A DNA stretch of 38,730 bases from NCBI GenBank assembly GCA_001831095.1, contig MIDP01000011.1, positions 69,608 through 108,337 of the forward strand, in the 5' to 3' direction. The translations under genes and the position numbers were made by a program. Source of the DNA: Verrucomicrobia bacterium GWF2_51_19 (GTDB taxonomy: Bacteria > Verrucomicrobiota > Verrucomicrobiia > Opitutales > UBA12508). This document shows positions 16,156 to 23,610 of the stretch, piece after piece. The stretch's first letter is position 1. Each line of letters starts with the position of its first letter. The notes beneath the pieces are model-generated. The model saw nothing but the letters and a program-made list of their open reading frames with translations, was not told the origin of the DNA and ran no database searches.

Positions 16156-17391
16156 ATGAGTTTTAAAGAACGCATTATTTCACAAAAGCTAGCCTCTGCA
16201 TCAAAAACATTTCCAGTTATCGTTATCACGGGGGCCAGACAGGTGGGGAAAACCACCTTATTGAAGGAAATGTACGGCAAGGAATTTGATTACGTTGTTT
16301 TCGACCCCATCATAGACATCGAAAACGCGCGCACGGATCCATCGTTGTTTTTCAACAGTCACAAAACGCCATTGATTTTGGACGAAATTCAATATGCGCC
16401 TGAAATCGTTTCCACATTAAAGAGGGTCGTCGACAATAATCGAATGCCGGGACAATTTTTTCTAACTGGATCGCAGCAATGGAGTGTCATGCGTGCGTTA
16501 TGCGAAAGTTTGGCTGGAAGAGCGGCCATACTGGAAATGGACGGGTTTTCTCTGGCGGAGTTATCGAGTCGTGTGGAAAAAACATGGCTTTCCGATTGGT
16601 TAGACAGTAATGACTCTTTTGATCTACGTGCCTATAAGCCGTTCCCATTGACGGGCGGTACTTTTGGCCAAATTTGGAAGGGTTGGCTTCCAGAAGCTCA
16701 AATCATGCCCCTTGAGAACGTGCCCTTATTTTACCAATCTTATCAGCGCACATACATTGAAAAAGACATTCGCCTGCTATCAGATGTTTCTGATTGGCAG
16801 CTATTTGGTAGGTTTGTAAGATTGATTGCCGCCCTGTCTGCTCAGGAAATTAACTACAGCCAAATTGGCCGCGAGATTGGCATTGCCCCTCAAACCGCTA
16901 GACGTTGGATGGAAACGCTCACGGCGACTTTTCAGTGGGTAGAGGTCCCTGCATTTTCCACAAATTCCATCAAAAAAATCAGCGAAAAGCCAAAGGGTTT
17001 TCTGACAGATACAGGCATGTTGTGCTGTCTACAGGCCATTGCGACGCCACAAGTGTTGGGCGGGCATCCGCTCTTTGGCGCTATCTTTGAAACGGCTGTC
17101 GTGAATGAATTACGGAAACAGTCTCAAATGTTAAAAATCATGCCAAACTTTTTTCATTGGCGGTCTCATTCTGGCGCAGAAGTGGATCTTGTGTTGGAAT
17201 TTAATGGAAAATATTTTCCGATAGAAATCAAAGGGAAAACACATGTTACAAAGGCAGACACGAGTGGTTTGCAGGCCTTTCGGTCAGCTTACCCTCATTT
17301 GCCCATCGCGAGAGGGCTGGTTGTGTGCACTTGTGAATCCCCCTACATACTGAATCAAGATGGAGACATCGCGCTCCCCTGGAACCTCTAA
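16156..17391 (+). CDS. AAA ATPase with DUF4143 domain
   Basis: A 411-residue P-loop ATPase of the widespread AAA_14/DUF4143 family. The Walker A is ITGARQVGKTTLLKEM, Walker B is PLILDEIQYAPEI, and the sensor-type segment is FFLTGSQQWSVMR. The C-terminal DUF4143 half contains a winged-helix-like stretch (YSQIGREIGIAPQTARRWMETL) and a nuclease-like end (FFHWRSHSGAEVDLVLEF, FPIEIKG), consistent with a PD-(D/E)XK core. The cellular role of the family is poorly known. Members are patchily distributed and often acquired laterally. Codon use looks more AT-rich than in the flanking regulators. Its stop overlaps element B4. Confidence 0.88.
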   Translation: MSFKERIISQKLASASKTFPVIVITGARQVGKTTLLKEMYGKEFDYVVFDPIIDIENARTDPSLFFNSHKTPLILDEIQYAPEIVSTLKRVVDNNRMPGQFFLTGSQQWSVMRALCESLAGRAAILEMDGFSLAELSSRVEKTWLSDWLDSNDSFDLRAYKPFPLTGGTFGQIWKGWLPEAQIMPLENVPLFYQSYQRTYIEKDIRLLSDVSDWQLFGRFVRLIAALSAQEINYSQIGREIGIAPQTARRWMETLTATFQWVEVPAFSTNSIKKISEKPKGFLTDTGMLCCLQAIATPQVLGGHPLFGAIFETAVVNELRKQSQMLKIMPNFFHWRSHSGAEVDLVLEFNGKYFPIEIKGKTHVTKADTSGLQAFRSAYPHLPIARGLVVCTCESPYILNQDGDIALPWNL

Positions 17392-17519
17392 AAGACCTAT
17401 GCAAAATACCGTGAAAGCTCGTTTCGCGCTGCGCCGACTGGCTCACGTACCTCTATGTACGCTACGCCAGATCGTGCTCGCGCAAAGCCAAGCTTTGACG
17501 CCATTTTTCATAGGTCTTT
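17391..17519. repeat. Palindromic element, family B (copy B4)
   Basis: Arms AAAAGACCTATGCAAAAT and ATTTTTCATAGGTCTTT around the B core (GTGAAAGCTCGTTTCGCGCT; GTGCTCGCGCAAAGCCAAGC). It starts on the last base of the ATPase stop codon. Its left arm is the closest match to the half element in the nucleotidyltransferase gene. Confidence 0.9.
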
Positions 17520-17530
17520 GCATATTAACA

Positions 17531-17612
17531 GTTTATGAAAGGAAATGCTGTTGCGAAATTGGTATTCAGTCCAGAGGACGAGAAAACCGTATGACATTTG
17601 GCAATAGTCTTC
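17531..17612. repeat. Degenerate family A element remnant
   Basis: TTATGAAAGGAAATGCTGTT resembles the ACGAAAGGAAAGACCGTTG start of A copies. Further on, GACGAGAAAACCG, GACATTT and GCAATAGTCTT follow the order of the A1 right half. The central part is deleted. It ends just before the kinase start. Confidence 0.55.
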
Positions 17613-17615
17613 GAT

Positions 17616-18776
17616 ATGCGAAACCGACACCTCGATAAGATTCTCGTGCGGCTTGACGACCTCGACGCCGTCAACCTCGCGCACCTCGTCCAGCGATTGG
17701 CGAAGGAGCGGATGCTATTGGAAAAGCTCTTCGACGCCATACAAGAGGGCATTTTGGTGGTCAACGAGGGAGGCATTTTGGAATACTCGAACGCGGCGGC
17801 CCATCGCATGATCGGGCTGTGTGAAAAAGAGACTCCGGAATGCCCGTTGTGGAAAGTCGCCCCAGAGTTGGCCCGCTGCCTGCCTCTGAAGATGAGCGAT
17901 AAAGGCCCAGAGGCCACTGTCATTGCGCGTGAAATCGAGCTCACTTACCCGGAATCGAAGTATGTCCGCGTCTACATGGTGCCTTTTCACCTCGAAAAGG
18001 AGCGTCGTTTTGCCATCATTCTAGACGACATCACTGACGACGCACAGGCCACAGAAGCGCGTATCGAAAGTGAACGGACGTCCTCTATCTTTGTTTTGGC
18101 GGCCGAAGTGGCACATGAAATCGGCAACCCGCTCAACTCGCTCAACATCCACCTGCAACTCTTGCAACGCAAGCTGCAAGGCCTCGCCCAAGCCGACACA
18201 CTGGCGCCGTCGGTCGCTATCTGCATTAACGAGGTCCAACGCCTCGACGGTATTTTAAAAAACTTTCTGGAGGCCATCAAGCCGCAGCCGCTCGCCCTCG
18301 ACGACCTCAACATCTTTACGCTCCTAGAAGAAGTGTTGGCCCTCCTGTCACAAGAACTGAGCCAATTGGGCATTCAGGTGTCAGTAGAGGCCAACCCAGA
18401 CATGCCGCCCGTCCTACTCGACGGCAACCAAGTCAAACAGGTCCTCTTCAACGTCCTCAAAAACGCCATGGAAGCGATGGACAGCGGTGGCACGATTCGT
18501 TTTTACACGCGTTCCGACGACGAATTTTTGTACGTTTACATCGCTGACGAAGGCAAAGGCATTGAGCCCGAAGACGTCGGCCAGCTCTTTCGCCCATTCT
18601 TTACGACGAAAGCCAACGGCCACGGCCTCGGCATGATGATCGTTCAACGCATTTTGAGGGCCCATGGTGGCCAGGTCGGCATTGACAGCAAGCCCAACAT
18701 CGGCACTATCGTCACCCTTCAATTCCCACTAAAAGCTCGTCGCATGCGCCGAATCGAGCATAAAGAATCTTTATAG
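17616..18776 (+). CDS. PAS-domain sensor histidine kinase (NtrB/AtoS-like)
   Basis: A 386-residue soluble kinase. After a short helical N-terminus comes a PAS domain (LFDAIQEGILVVNEGGILEYSNAAAHRMIG). The H box is AAEVAHEIGNPLNSLNIHL, with His at residue 167. The N box is QVLFNVLKNAMEAM, G1 is YIADEGKGIEPEDV, the F box is LFRPFFTTKANG, and G2 is GHGLGMMIVQRIL. No transmembrane segment is visible, so it probably senses a cytoplasmic signal. The arrangement is like the chlamydial AtoS-type kinase, whose partner is an NtrC-type regulator, but no response regulator is encoded here. The TTG at 17598 would extend it into a degenerate A element. I prefer the ATG at 17616, although neither has a clear ribosome site. 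Confidence 0.87.
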   Translation: MRNRHLDKILVRLDDLDAVNLAHLVQRLAKERMLLEKLFDAIQEGILVVNEGGILEYSNAAAHRMIGLCEKETPECPLWKVAPELARCLPLKMSDKGPEATVIAREIELTYPESKYVRVYMVPFHLEKERRFAIILDDITDDAQATEARIESERTSSIFVLAAEVAHEIGNPLNSLNIHLQLLQRKLQGLAQADTLAPSVAICINEVQRLDGILKNFLEAIKPQPLALDDLNIFTLLEEVLALLSQELSQLGIQVSVEANPDMPPVLLDGNQVKQVLFNVLKNAMEAMDSGGTIRFYTRSDDEFLYVYIADEGKGIEPEDVGQLFRPFFTTKANGHGLGMMIVQRILRAHGGQVGIDSKPNIGTIVTLQFPLKARRMRRIEHKESL

Positions 18777-18890
18777 ATTTGAGTCAACACAGGAGATCGT
18801 CTTAGAGCAGAAAAAGGGTTCACCTTAAGTGTTTTTTTGACTTGCATTTGTGCAACACAGCTCATTAAATGCATTGCGTCAATCAATTTT

Positions 18891-18911
18891 CTGTTTTTTT
18901 AAAAAAAACAG
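18891..18911. terminator. A/T hairpin after the kinase gene
   Basis: CTGTTTTTTT is followed directly by AAAAAAAACAG, a perfect 10-bp palindrome. It may act as a terminator or form part of the leader of the following secreted-protein gene. Confidence 0.35.
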
Positions 18912-18943
18912 AGTGAAGCAATATCCTAAAAAATCTACCCCAA

Positions 18944-19372
18944 ATGAAAAAAACGATCCTGTTGTTCTTGGTCGTAGTGTGTCCATGTTTCGGAATCAAT
19001 TGTGAAGAAATTCAATTGGAGTCGAAGGTCCTCAGAGAGGCTTTCCCAGATTATCAAAATCTCGATGAGGCGGGACAAAAAAAGTATCGAGACACTTTAT
19101 TGGAAATCTTCGATGATAACGATGCTTTTACAGACCAAGATACACTCGAAGAAGCCTGGGATGTCGTCAAAGACATTTTGTGTGAAGACTTGTGGGCGTT
19201 TCTTCTGAACGAATTTGAAAACCCTTCTTTCAATGGAGAACAGAGCGGAGAATTTATTTGTGACGGGGATGGAAACGTTTTTTTTAAGCCCTTCAATCTC
19301 AATAAAACCAAGAAGAAGCTGCGTGTACCAAGAGAAACAAAAGCCACAGAAAACATAGAAAACGCCAATTAA
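18944..19372 (+). CDS. Small secreted protein of unknown function
   Basis: A 142-residue protein with a clear signal peptide (MKKTILLFLVVVCPCFG). The mature part is acidic and rich in Asp/Glu and aromatic residues, with four or five Cys in total and a basic tail (KTKKKLRVPRETK). The DAFTDQDTLEEAWDVVKDIL region looks helical. I recognise no family. The next small ORF starts 3 nt after its stop. Confidence 0.65.
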   Translation: MKKTILLFLVVVCPCFGINCEEIQLESKVLREAFPDYQNLDEAGQKKYRDTLLEIFDDNDAFTDQDTLEEAWDVVKDILCEDLWAFLLNEFENPSFNGEQSGEFICDGDGNVFFKPFNLNKTKKKLRVPRETKATENIENAN

Positions 19373-19375
19373 ACA

Positions 19376-19594
19376 ATGAAGTGCAACACTAGGACAAAAA
19401 AAGGAGAATTTGTTAGAGGCGAGAATGGCAAAACATGCTTTATCGGCATAGAGGAATCTTTTCTTGCAATGCATGTTAGACTGCCAAGAAAAGACGATCC
19501 AGATATGCCAGCAAAATATGATTTATGGCAGTCAGAAATCGATAACTCGAAACCTTGGGACTCGTATTTTCCGGGAATTTCAAAGCGCCTCTGA
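19376..19594 (+). CDS. Small hypothetical protein
   Basis: A 72-residue ORF starting 3 nt after the stop of the small secreted protein and overlapping the convergent pta gene by 15 bp at its 3' end. No signal peptide and no recognised domain. It contains GEFVRGENGKTCFIGIEESF and ends YFPGISKRL. Tight spacing suggests co-expression, but there is no obvious ribosome site, so its reality is moderate. Confidence 0.4.
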   Translation: MKCNTRTKKGEFVRGENGKTCFIGIEESFLAMHVRLPRKDDPDMPAKYDLWQSEIDNSKPWDSYFPGISKRL

Positions 19595-20614
19595 GGGTTT
19601 GGCGAGAGTGCAGAGAATGACGGCCGTCCCAAAGATATCGTGCGCACTGGAGCCTCGGCTGATCTCCGCTGCGGGCTTTTGCAGGCCAGTGAGAATGGGG
19701 CCGTAGGCGCGAATATTGGCGACAACTTGGGCCATTTTCGCGGCGATATTGCCAGAGTGGAGGTCAGGAAAAATCAGAACATTTGCCCGTCCTGCCACAG
19801 GACCAGTGATGTTTTTTTGCTCGGCGACAAAGAGATCAAGGGCGGCATCGACTTGAAGGTCGCCGTCGATTTCGATGGGAAAGTCGAGTGAGGTTAGCCG
19901 TTCCTTTGTGAGCGCAAAGGCCTGTTGAATCTTTTGAACACTTGGGTCGTTTGTCTGAGCACAGTGGCTCGAATAACTGACGAAGGCGACACGGGGCATT
20001 TCCCCTCGCAGTAGAAATGCTAGCTTGGCCGTCGACAGTGCGATATCAGACAGTTGCTGGGCAGTCGGATTTGGAATCACGCTGCAATCGGCCAAAAAAA
20101 GCAAGCCATGCATGCCGATGTGCTCGTTTTCTTCCATTTCCAACAGGAGCATCGAAGAGGCCGTTTGTATGCCATCTTCCAGCGGAATAGTCCGAAATAA
20201 CGGTACCAGCGCGCTGCTCGTAGCCAGTGTGGCTCCAGAAATCAGCGCTGCTGCCTCACCCCCATCGAGCATCATGGCGCCAAAATAATTGCTGTCCAAT
20301 AAGAGGGTTGAGAGCTGTTTGTCCGAAAAACGCTGTAAACGCTCCTTTTGGCGCATCTTTTGAAAAAAGAAATTCAAACGATCACTGCCCTCTGGCTCGA
20401 CAATACGTATGCCTTCGAGCTTGATGTCAAGGGCGTGGGCGCTCCGCTTGATGAATGCACGATCCCCCAAAAGAATGGGGAGAGCAATGCCTTCTCGCGC
20501 GATGGCCCTAGCGGCTTGCAAAATACGCGGGTCACTCCCTTCCGGAAAGACAATGGGCTTCGGGGCCGATTTCAATCGCTCTGAAAGCTGCGTGATGTAT
20601 GGGCTGGCAATCAT
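19580..20614 (-). CDS. pta: Phosphate acetyltransferase
   Basis: Interconverts acetyl-CoA and acetyl phosphate. The 344-residue protein is a single-domain Pta without the N-terminal regulatory domain of the E. coli enzyme. Family features are IVFPEGSDPRILQAA near the N-terminus, ALISGATLATSSALVP, FLADCSVIPNPTAQQLSDIA, VAFVSYSSHC, and GRANVLIFPDLHSGNIAAKM near the C-terminus, ending in the GSSAHDIFGTAVI stretch. The start ATG at 20614 overlaps the TGA of the amidase gene by 4 nt (ATGA), so the infC-amidase-pta set is one operon. No acetate kinase is seen here. Confidence 0.93.
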   Translation of the reverse strand: MIASPYITQLSERLKSAPKPIVFPEGSDPRILQAARAIAREGIALPILLGDRAFIKRSAHALDIKLEGIRIVEPEGSDRLNFFFQKMRQKERLQRFSDKQLSTLLLDSNYFGAMMLDGGEAAALISGATLATSSALVPLFRTIPLEDGIQTASSMLLLEMEENEHIGMHGLLFLADCSVIPNPTAQQLSDIALSTAKLAFLLRGEMPRVAFVSYSSHCAQTNDPSVQKIQQAFALTKERLTSLDFPIEIDGDLQVDAALDLFVAEQKNITGPVAGRANVLIFPDLHSGNIAAKMAQVVANIRAYGPILTGLQKPAAEISRGSSAHDIFGTAVILCTLAKPSEAL

Positions 20615-21549
20615 TTTTGCTGATACGTGCCAATCGCGTCGACGATGGCCGTGGCGATTTGATCGCGGTAGGCAGTCGTTTTGATTTTATCGAGTTCGCC
20701 GGCGTGGCTGAAAAAGCCGCATTCGATGAGGGCCGCCGGGCACGTTTGTTCTTTGAGCACTTTAAAGCGGGCGCGTTTCAGGCCGCGATCATCGGCATGC
20801 AATGACTTTATCAAGGTCGACTGCAGGCAATAGCCAAACAGCACATTCCAGGGGTTTTGAGCGATGCCAGATGAGTACTCGCGGTCGGCTGCGATCAGTG
20901 TGTCGCGGCCGGACGAGGCCTCGTTGAGCGGTGGCACAATGTACGTCTCGATTCCCTGCACATAGGTCTGTGGAACCGTGTTAAAATGGATAGAGAGAAA
21001 GAGGTCAGCGTTGTACTTCTTCGCCAGAGCCACGCGGTCTTCAAGTGGCACAAAGACGTCGTTGTAGCGCGTCAAGTGAACGCGATAGCCCCGTTTAAGC
21101 AAGAGTGTTTGAACGCGTTTGGCGAGGTCAAAGGTCAAGACCTTCTCGTCGAGGCCCTCACGCAGACTTTGACACCCCATGTCGCGGCCTCCATGGCCTG
21201 GATCAAGGACGATACAATAGAGCCGGTTTGGCTTTTGAAAGAGAATGGGCCGCAGATTATTGTCCCAGTCCGAACGGCTGATGTACATGGCGTGGCCGCG
21301 AATAATGATTGGCCGATTGAGGTAAATTTTAGTGTTATTGAAAAAACAATGCCGCTCTTTTTCTTTAAAAACCAACTTGGACCATTGTGAAAACAGGGTA
21401 ATGGTCTGTGAGGCCACACTGCCTTTTTGCTGGAAATGGTACTGTTGGGCGAGGTCGTGGATGTCGACAAAGTCAATGCCACCCACCCGAATCGAGGCAG
21501 CCAGGCAAGGAAGATACGCGAACAACAGACAAAGACTAAGCCTTTTCAT
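20611..21549 (-). CDS. N-acetylmuramoyl-L-alanine amidase (Amidase_3)
   Basis: A zinc amidase that cleaves the bond between muramic acid and the peptide in peptidoglycan. A signal peptide (MKRLSLCLLFAYLPCLA) opens the protein. An N-terminal region of about 110 residues follows, then the catalytic domain with VLDPGHGGRDMG (Zn His), LSIHFNTV (Zn His) and ALIECGFFSH (catalytic Glu). Total length is 312 residues. It is expected to act in the periplasm at division or envelope remodelling. The start at 21549 overlaps the 3' end of infC by 14 nt and gives the signal peptide. Confidence 0.92.
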   Translation of the reverse strand: MKRLSLCLLFAYLPCLAASIRVGGIDFVDIHDLAQQYHFQQKGSVASQTITLFSQWSKLVFKEKERHCFFNNTKIYLNRPIIIRGHAMYISRSDWDNNLRPILFQKPNRLYCIVLDPGHGGRDMGCQSLREGLDEKVLTFDLAKRVQTLLLKRGYRVHLTRYNDVFVPLEDRVALAKKYNADLFLSIHFNTVPQTYVQGIETYIVPPLNEASSGRDTLIAADREYSSGIAQNPWNVLFGYCLQSTLIKSLHADDRGLKRARFKVLKEQTCPAALIECGFFSHAGELDKIKTTAYRDQIATAIVDAIGTYQQK

Positions 21550-22153
21550 CTGGACCTTCAGCGGGCGGCTCATCCTGCTCGAGATTGAACTTCAGTTTGC
21601 GTTTATTGGCGGCCAACGGGGTCAACGTGACAATGATGTTCTTGCCCGCAAGGGTCGGGTTGCCATCCATGAAACCAACGCCTTCAAGGTCCTTGCAAGC
21701 GCGCATGACGACGTCAAAAGCGAGGGTCTTTTGCTCCATTTGACGGCCTCTCAGCATCAGGGAAATTTTGAGTTTGTTGCCCTTGTAGAGAAAATCTTCA
21801 CCGTGGCGCAACTTTGTCTCATAATCGTGCGGCTCAATGTTGAGACCCAGCTTAATTTCTTTTAGCTTGGCGGCATGAGGCTTTTGCGTGCGCTGTTTCT
21901 TGTCTTCTTCGTACTTGAACTTGCCGTAATCCAAGATCTTACAGACGGGCGGATTCGTGTTGGCAGAGACTTCAAGTAAGTCCATACCGTGTCCCTTGGC
22001 TAGACGTAGGGCCTCGTCGCGCGAGATAACGCCAATTTGGCTGCCGTCTGGACCAATGACGCGCACTTGAGTTGCTTTAATGCGCTCGTTTCGACGAGGG
22101 CCAAAATCGTTTCTTTTTTTAAAGTTTCTGCCGGAATTAGGATATGCTGCCAT
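21536..22153 (-). CDS. infC: Translation initiation factor IF-3
   Basis: Binds the 30S subunit and proofreads start-codon selection. N-domain signatures are RRNERIKATQVRVIGPDGSQ, IGVISRDEALRLA, DLLEVSANTNPPVCKILDYGKFKYE. The C-domain has KEIKLGLNIEPHDYETKLRH, FLYKGNKLKISLMLRGRQM and NIIVTLTPL. There is a short polar N-terminal extension and an acidic C-terminal tail (EQDEPPAEGPDEKA). It starts with ATG rather than the rare AUU used in E. coli. The usual partners rpmI and rplT are not downstream; the amidase and pta genes follow instead. Confidence 0.97.
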   Translation of the reverse strand: MAAYPNSGRNFKKRNDFGPRRNERIKATQVRVIGPDGSQIGVISRDEALRLAKGHGMDLLEVSANTNPPVCKILDYGKFKYEEDKKQRTQKPHAAKLKEIKLGLNIEPHDYETKLRHGEDFLYKGNKLKISLMLRGRQMEQKTLAFDVVMRACKDLEGVGFMDGNPTLAGKNIIVTLTPLAANKRKLKFNLEQDEPPAEGPDEKA

Positions 22154-22257
22154 TCGATTTACTGAGAAATATAGAGTTACATTAAGACAATGTGCGACAC
22201 TTTCAATCTTTTTCCGCGATGTTTTTCAAAACCGTTGCAAAAATCCTTCTCACTCAA

Positions 22258-23055
22258 CTAAACCGCGACTGTGGCTGTTATCTTGGCGTGCGGGTTGTAG
22301 TTGAGGAGGAGGAGGTCCTCATAACGGAAGTCGTTGATGTTCTTGATGTCGGGATTGATTCGCAGTGTGGGCAAAGGTAGTGGATCGCGCGACAATTGTG
22401 TTTGGACTTGCTCGAGGTGGTTTTTGTAAATATGGACGTCGCCCAAAGTATGAATGAATGTTTTTGGCTTCAATCCACACACTTGAGCCACCATGTACGT
22501 CAAAAGCGCATAAGAGGCGATGTTAAACGGGACGCCTAAAAACATATCGGCGCTGCGTTGATAGAGTTGACAGCTCAATTCGCCATCATTTTCGACATAA
22601 AATTGGAAAAACGCGTGACAGGGCGGCAGGGCGACTCGGTCCAACTCTCCTGGATTCCAGGCCGAAACAATGTGTCTACGCGAAAAAGGGTTGTGTTTGA
22701 TGGAGTCGATGACGTTCTCAATTTGATCAACGAGGTTGCCGTCGGGACCCATCCAACGACGCCACTGAGCGCCATAGACGCGGCCCAAGTCACCGTTTTC
22801 GTCGGCCCACTCGTCCCAAATGCGGACGTCGTTGTCTTTTAGGTAGCGAATGTTTGTCTCGCCGCGCAAGAACCACAAGAGCTCATAGGCGACCGATTTA
22901 AAGTGGACTTTCTTGGTTGTTAAGAGCGGAAATGAGCTGGAAAGATCGTAGCGAACTTGAGCGCCAAAGTAGCTCAAAATGCCAACTCCAGTGCGGTCTT
23001 CGCGCTCTTGTCCATTTTCCAAGACGAACTTTAATAGATCTAGGTAGAGTTTCAT
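22258..23055 (-). CDS. thyA: Thymidylate synthase ThyA
   Basis: Makes dTMP from dUMP using methylene-tetrahydrofolate. 265 residues, as in E. coli. Signatures are [74 protein letters not shown] with the catalytic Cys near residue 146, and [20 protein letters not shown] and [10 protein letters not shown]. The start ATG at 23055 gives the usual N-terminus MKLYLDLL. The frame is open 14 codons further upstream without support. Confidence 0.98.
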   Translation of the reverse strand: MKLYLDLLKFVLENGQEREDRTGVGILSYFGAQVRYDLSSSFPLLTTKKVHFKSVAYELLWFLRGETNIRYLKDNDVRIWDEWADENGDLGRVYGAQWRRWMGPDGNLVDQIENVIDSIKHNPFSRRHIVSAWNPGELDRVALPPCHAFFQFYVENDGELSCQLYQRSADMFLGVPFNIASYALLTYMVAQVCGLKPKTFIHTLGDVHIYKNHLEQVQTQLSRDPLPLPTLRINPDIKNINDFRYEDLLLLNYNPHAKITATVAV

Positions 23056-23235
23056 GCGATTCCTTTTCAGCTCACTGTAGTTTTGCAAAAATGTCAACCG
23101 TTATTCGCCGACTCAGGTCGATAGCGTGTGTTCCAGACTCACCGCTTAAAACGTTTGGATCATCGGAAAATCAATGCCCACAGAGTCCCATTATGGCATG
23201 AATTCACCAAGACCCAAAATACAACAAAAATTTCA

Positions 23236-23412
23236 CTAAGGGTTGATTTCAAAAAGAATAGCGCGCTCGGCTGGCGTTTTGCTGGTTCGGGTGCGTTGAA
23301 GAAGAGAGTAGACAGCGGCCGAAAAGAGCGTAAAGATACAGAGGGCAAAAATCACTTCGGCTAAGAGGAAACCATTGGGTTTCAATACATGCTTTGTGCC
23401 GTTCTGTCGCAT
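23236..23412 (-). CDS. Small pseudopilin-like protein, possibly truncated
   Basis: A 58-residue ORF with a type IV prepilin-type leader: a basic start, then G14/FLLAE with Glu at +5 of the mature chain, followed by a hydrophobic helix (VIFALCIFTLFSAAVYSLL). That is the signature of substrates of the prepilin peptidase. The usual C-terminal globular domain is missing, as the protein stops about 20 residues after the helix. It begins 19 nt past the 3' end of tRNA-Tyr on the same strand and could be on one transcript with it. No other pilus gene is in the window. Confidence 0.45.
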   Translation of the reverse strand: MRQNGTKHVLKPNGFLLAEVIFALCIFTLFSAAVYSLLQRTRTSKTPAERAILFEINP

Positions 23413-23431
23413 AAAATCAGTAAACTTTCGA

Positions 23432-23518
23432 TGGTGGTGGGGGAGGGATTCGAACCCCCGAAAGGCGGAACCTGACAGATTTACAGTCTGCATCCTTTAG
23501 CCACTTGGATACCCCACC
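23432..23518 (-). tRNA. tRNA-Tyr (GTA)
   Basis: 87-nt class II tRNA with encoded CCA. Acceptor GGTGGGG/CCCCACC, anticodon loop CTGTAAA, long variable arm, T arm GGGGG/TCCC-type around TTCGAAT. Confidence 0.96.
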
Positions 23519-23610
23519 GTGTAGGTGAAAAGCAATCTAGGCCCTTTTTGAAGCTTGCCAAGCTTTTTTGTTCAAAAAAGACTTTTCTTCTTTGAAGGAA
23601 AGAGTTAACA

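Noticed and set aside
23413-23493. N-terminal extension of the pilin-like ORF across tRNA-Tyr
   Set aside because: It would translate the tRNA gene. The prepilin leader starts at 23412.
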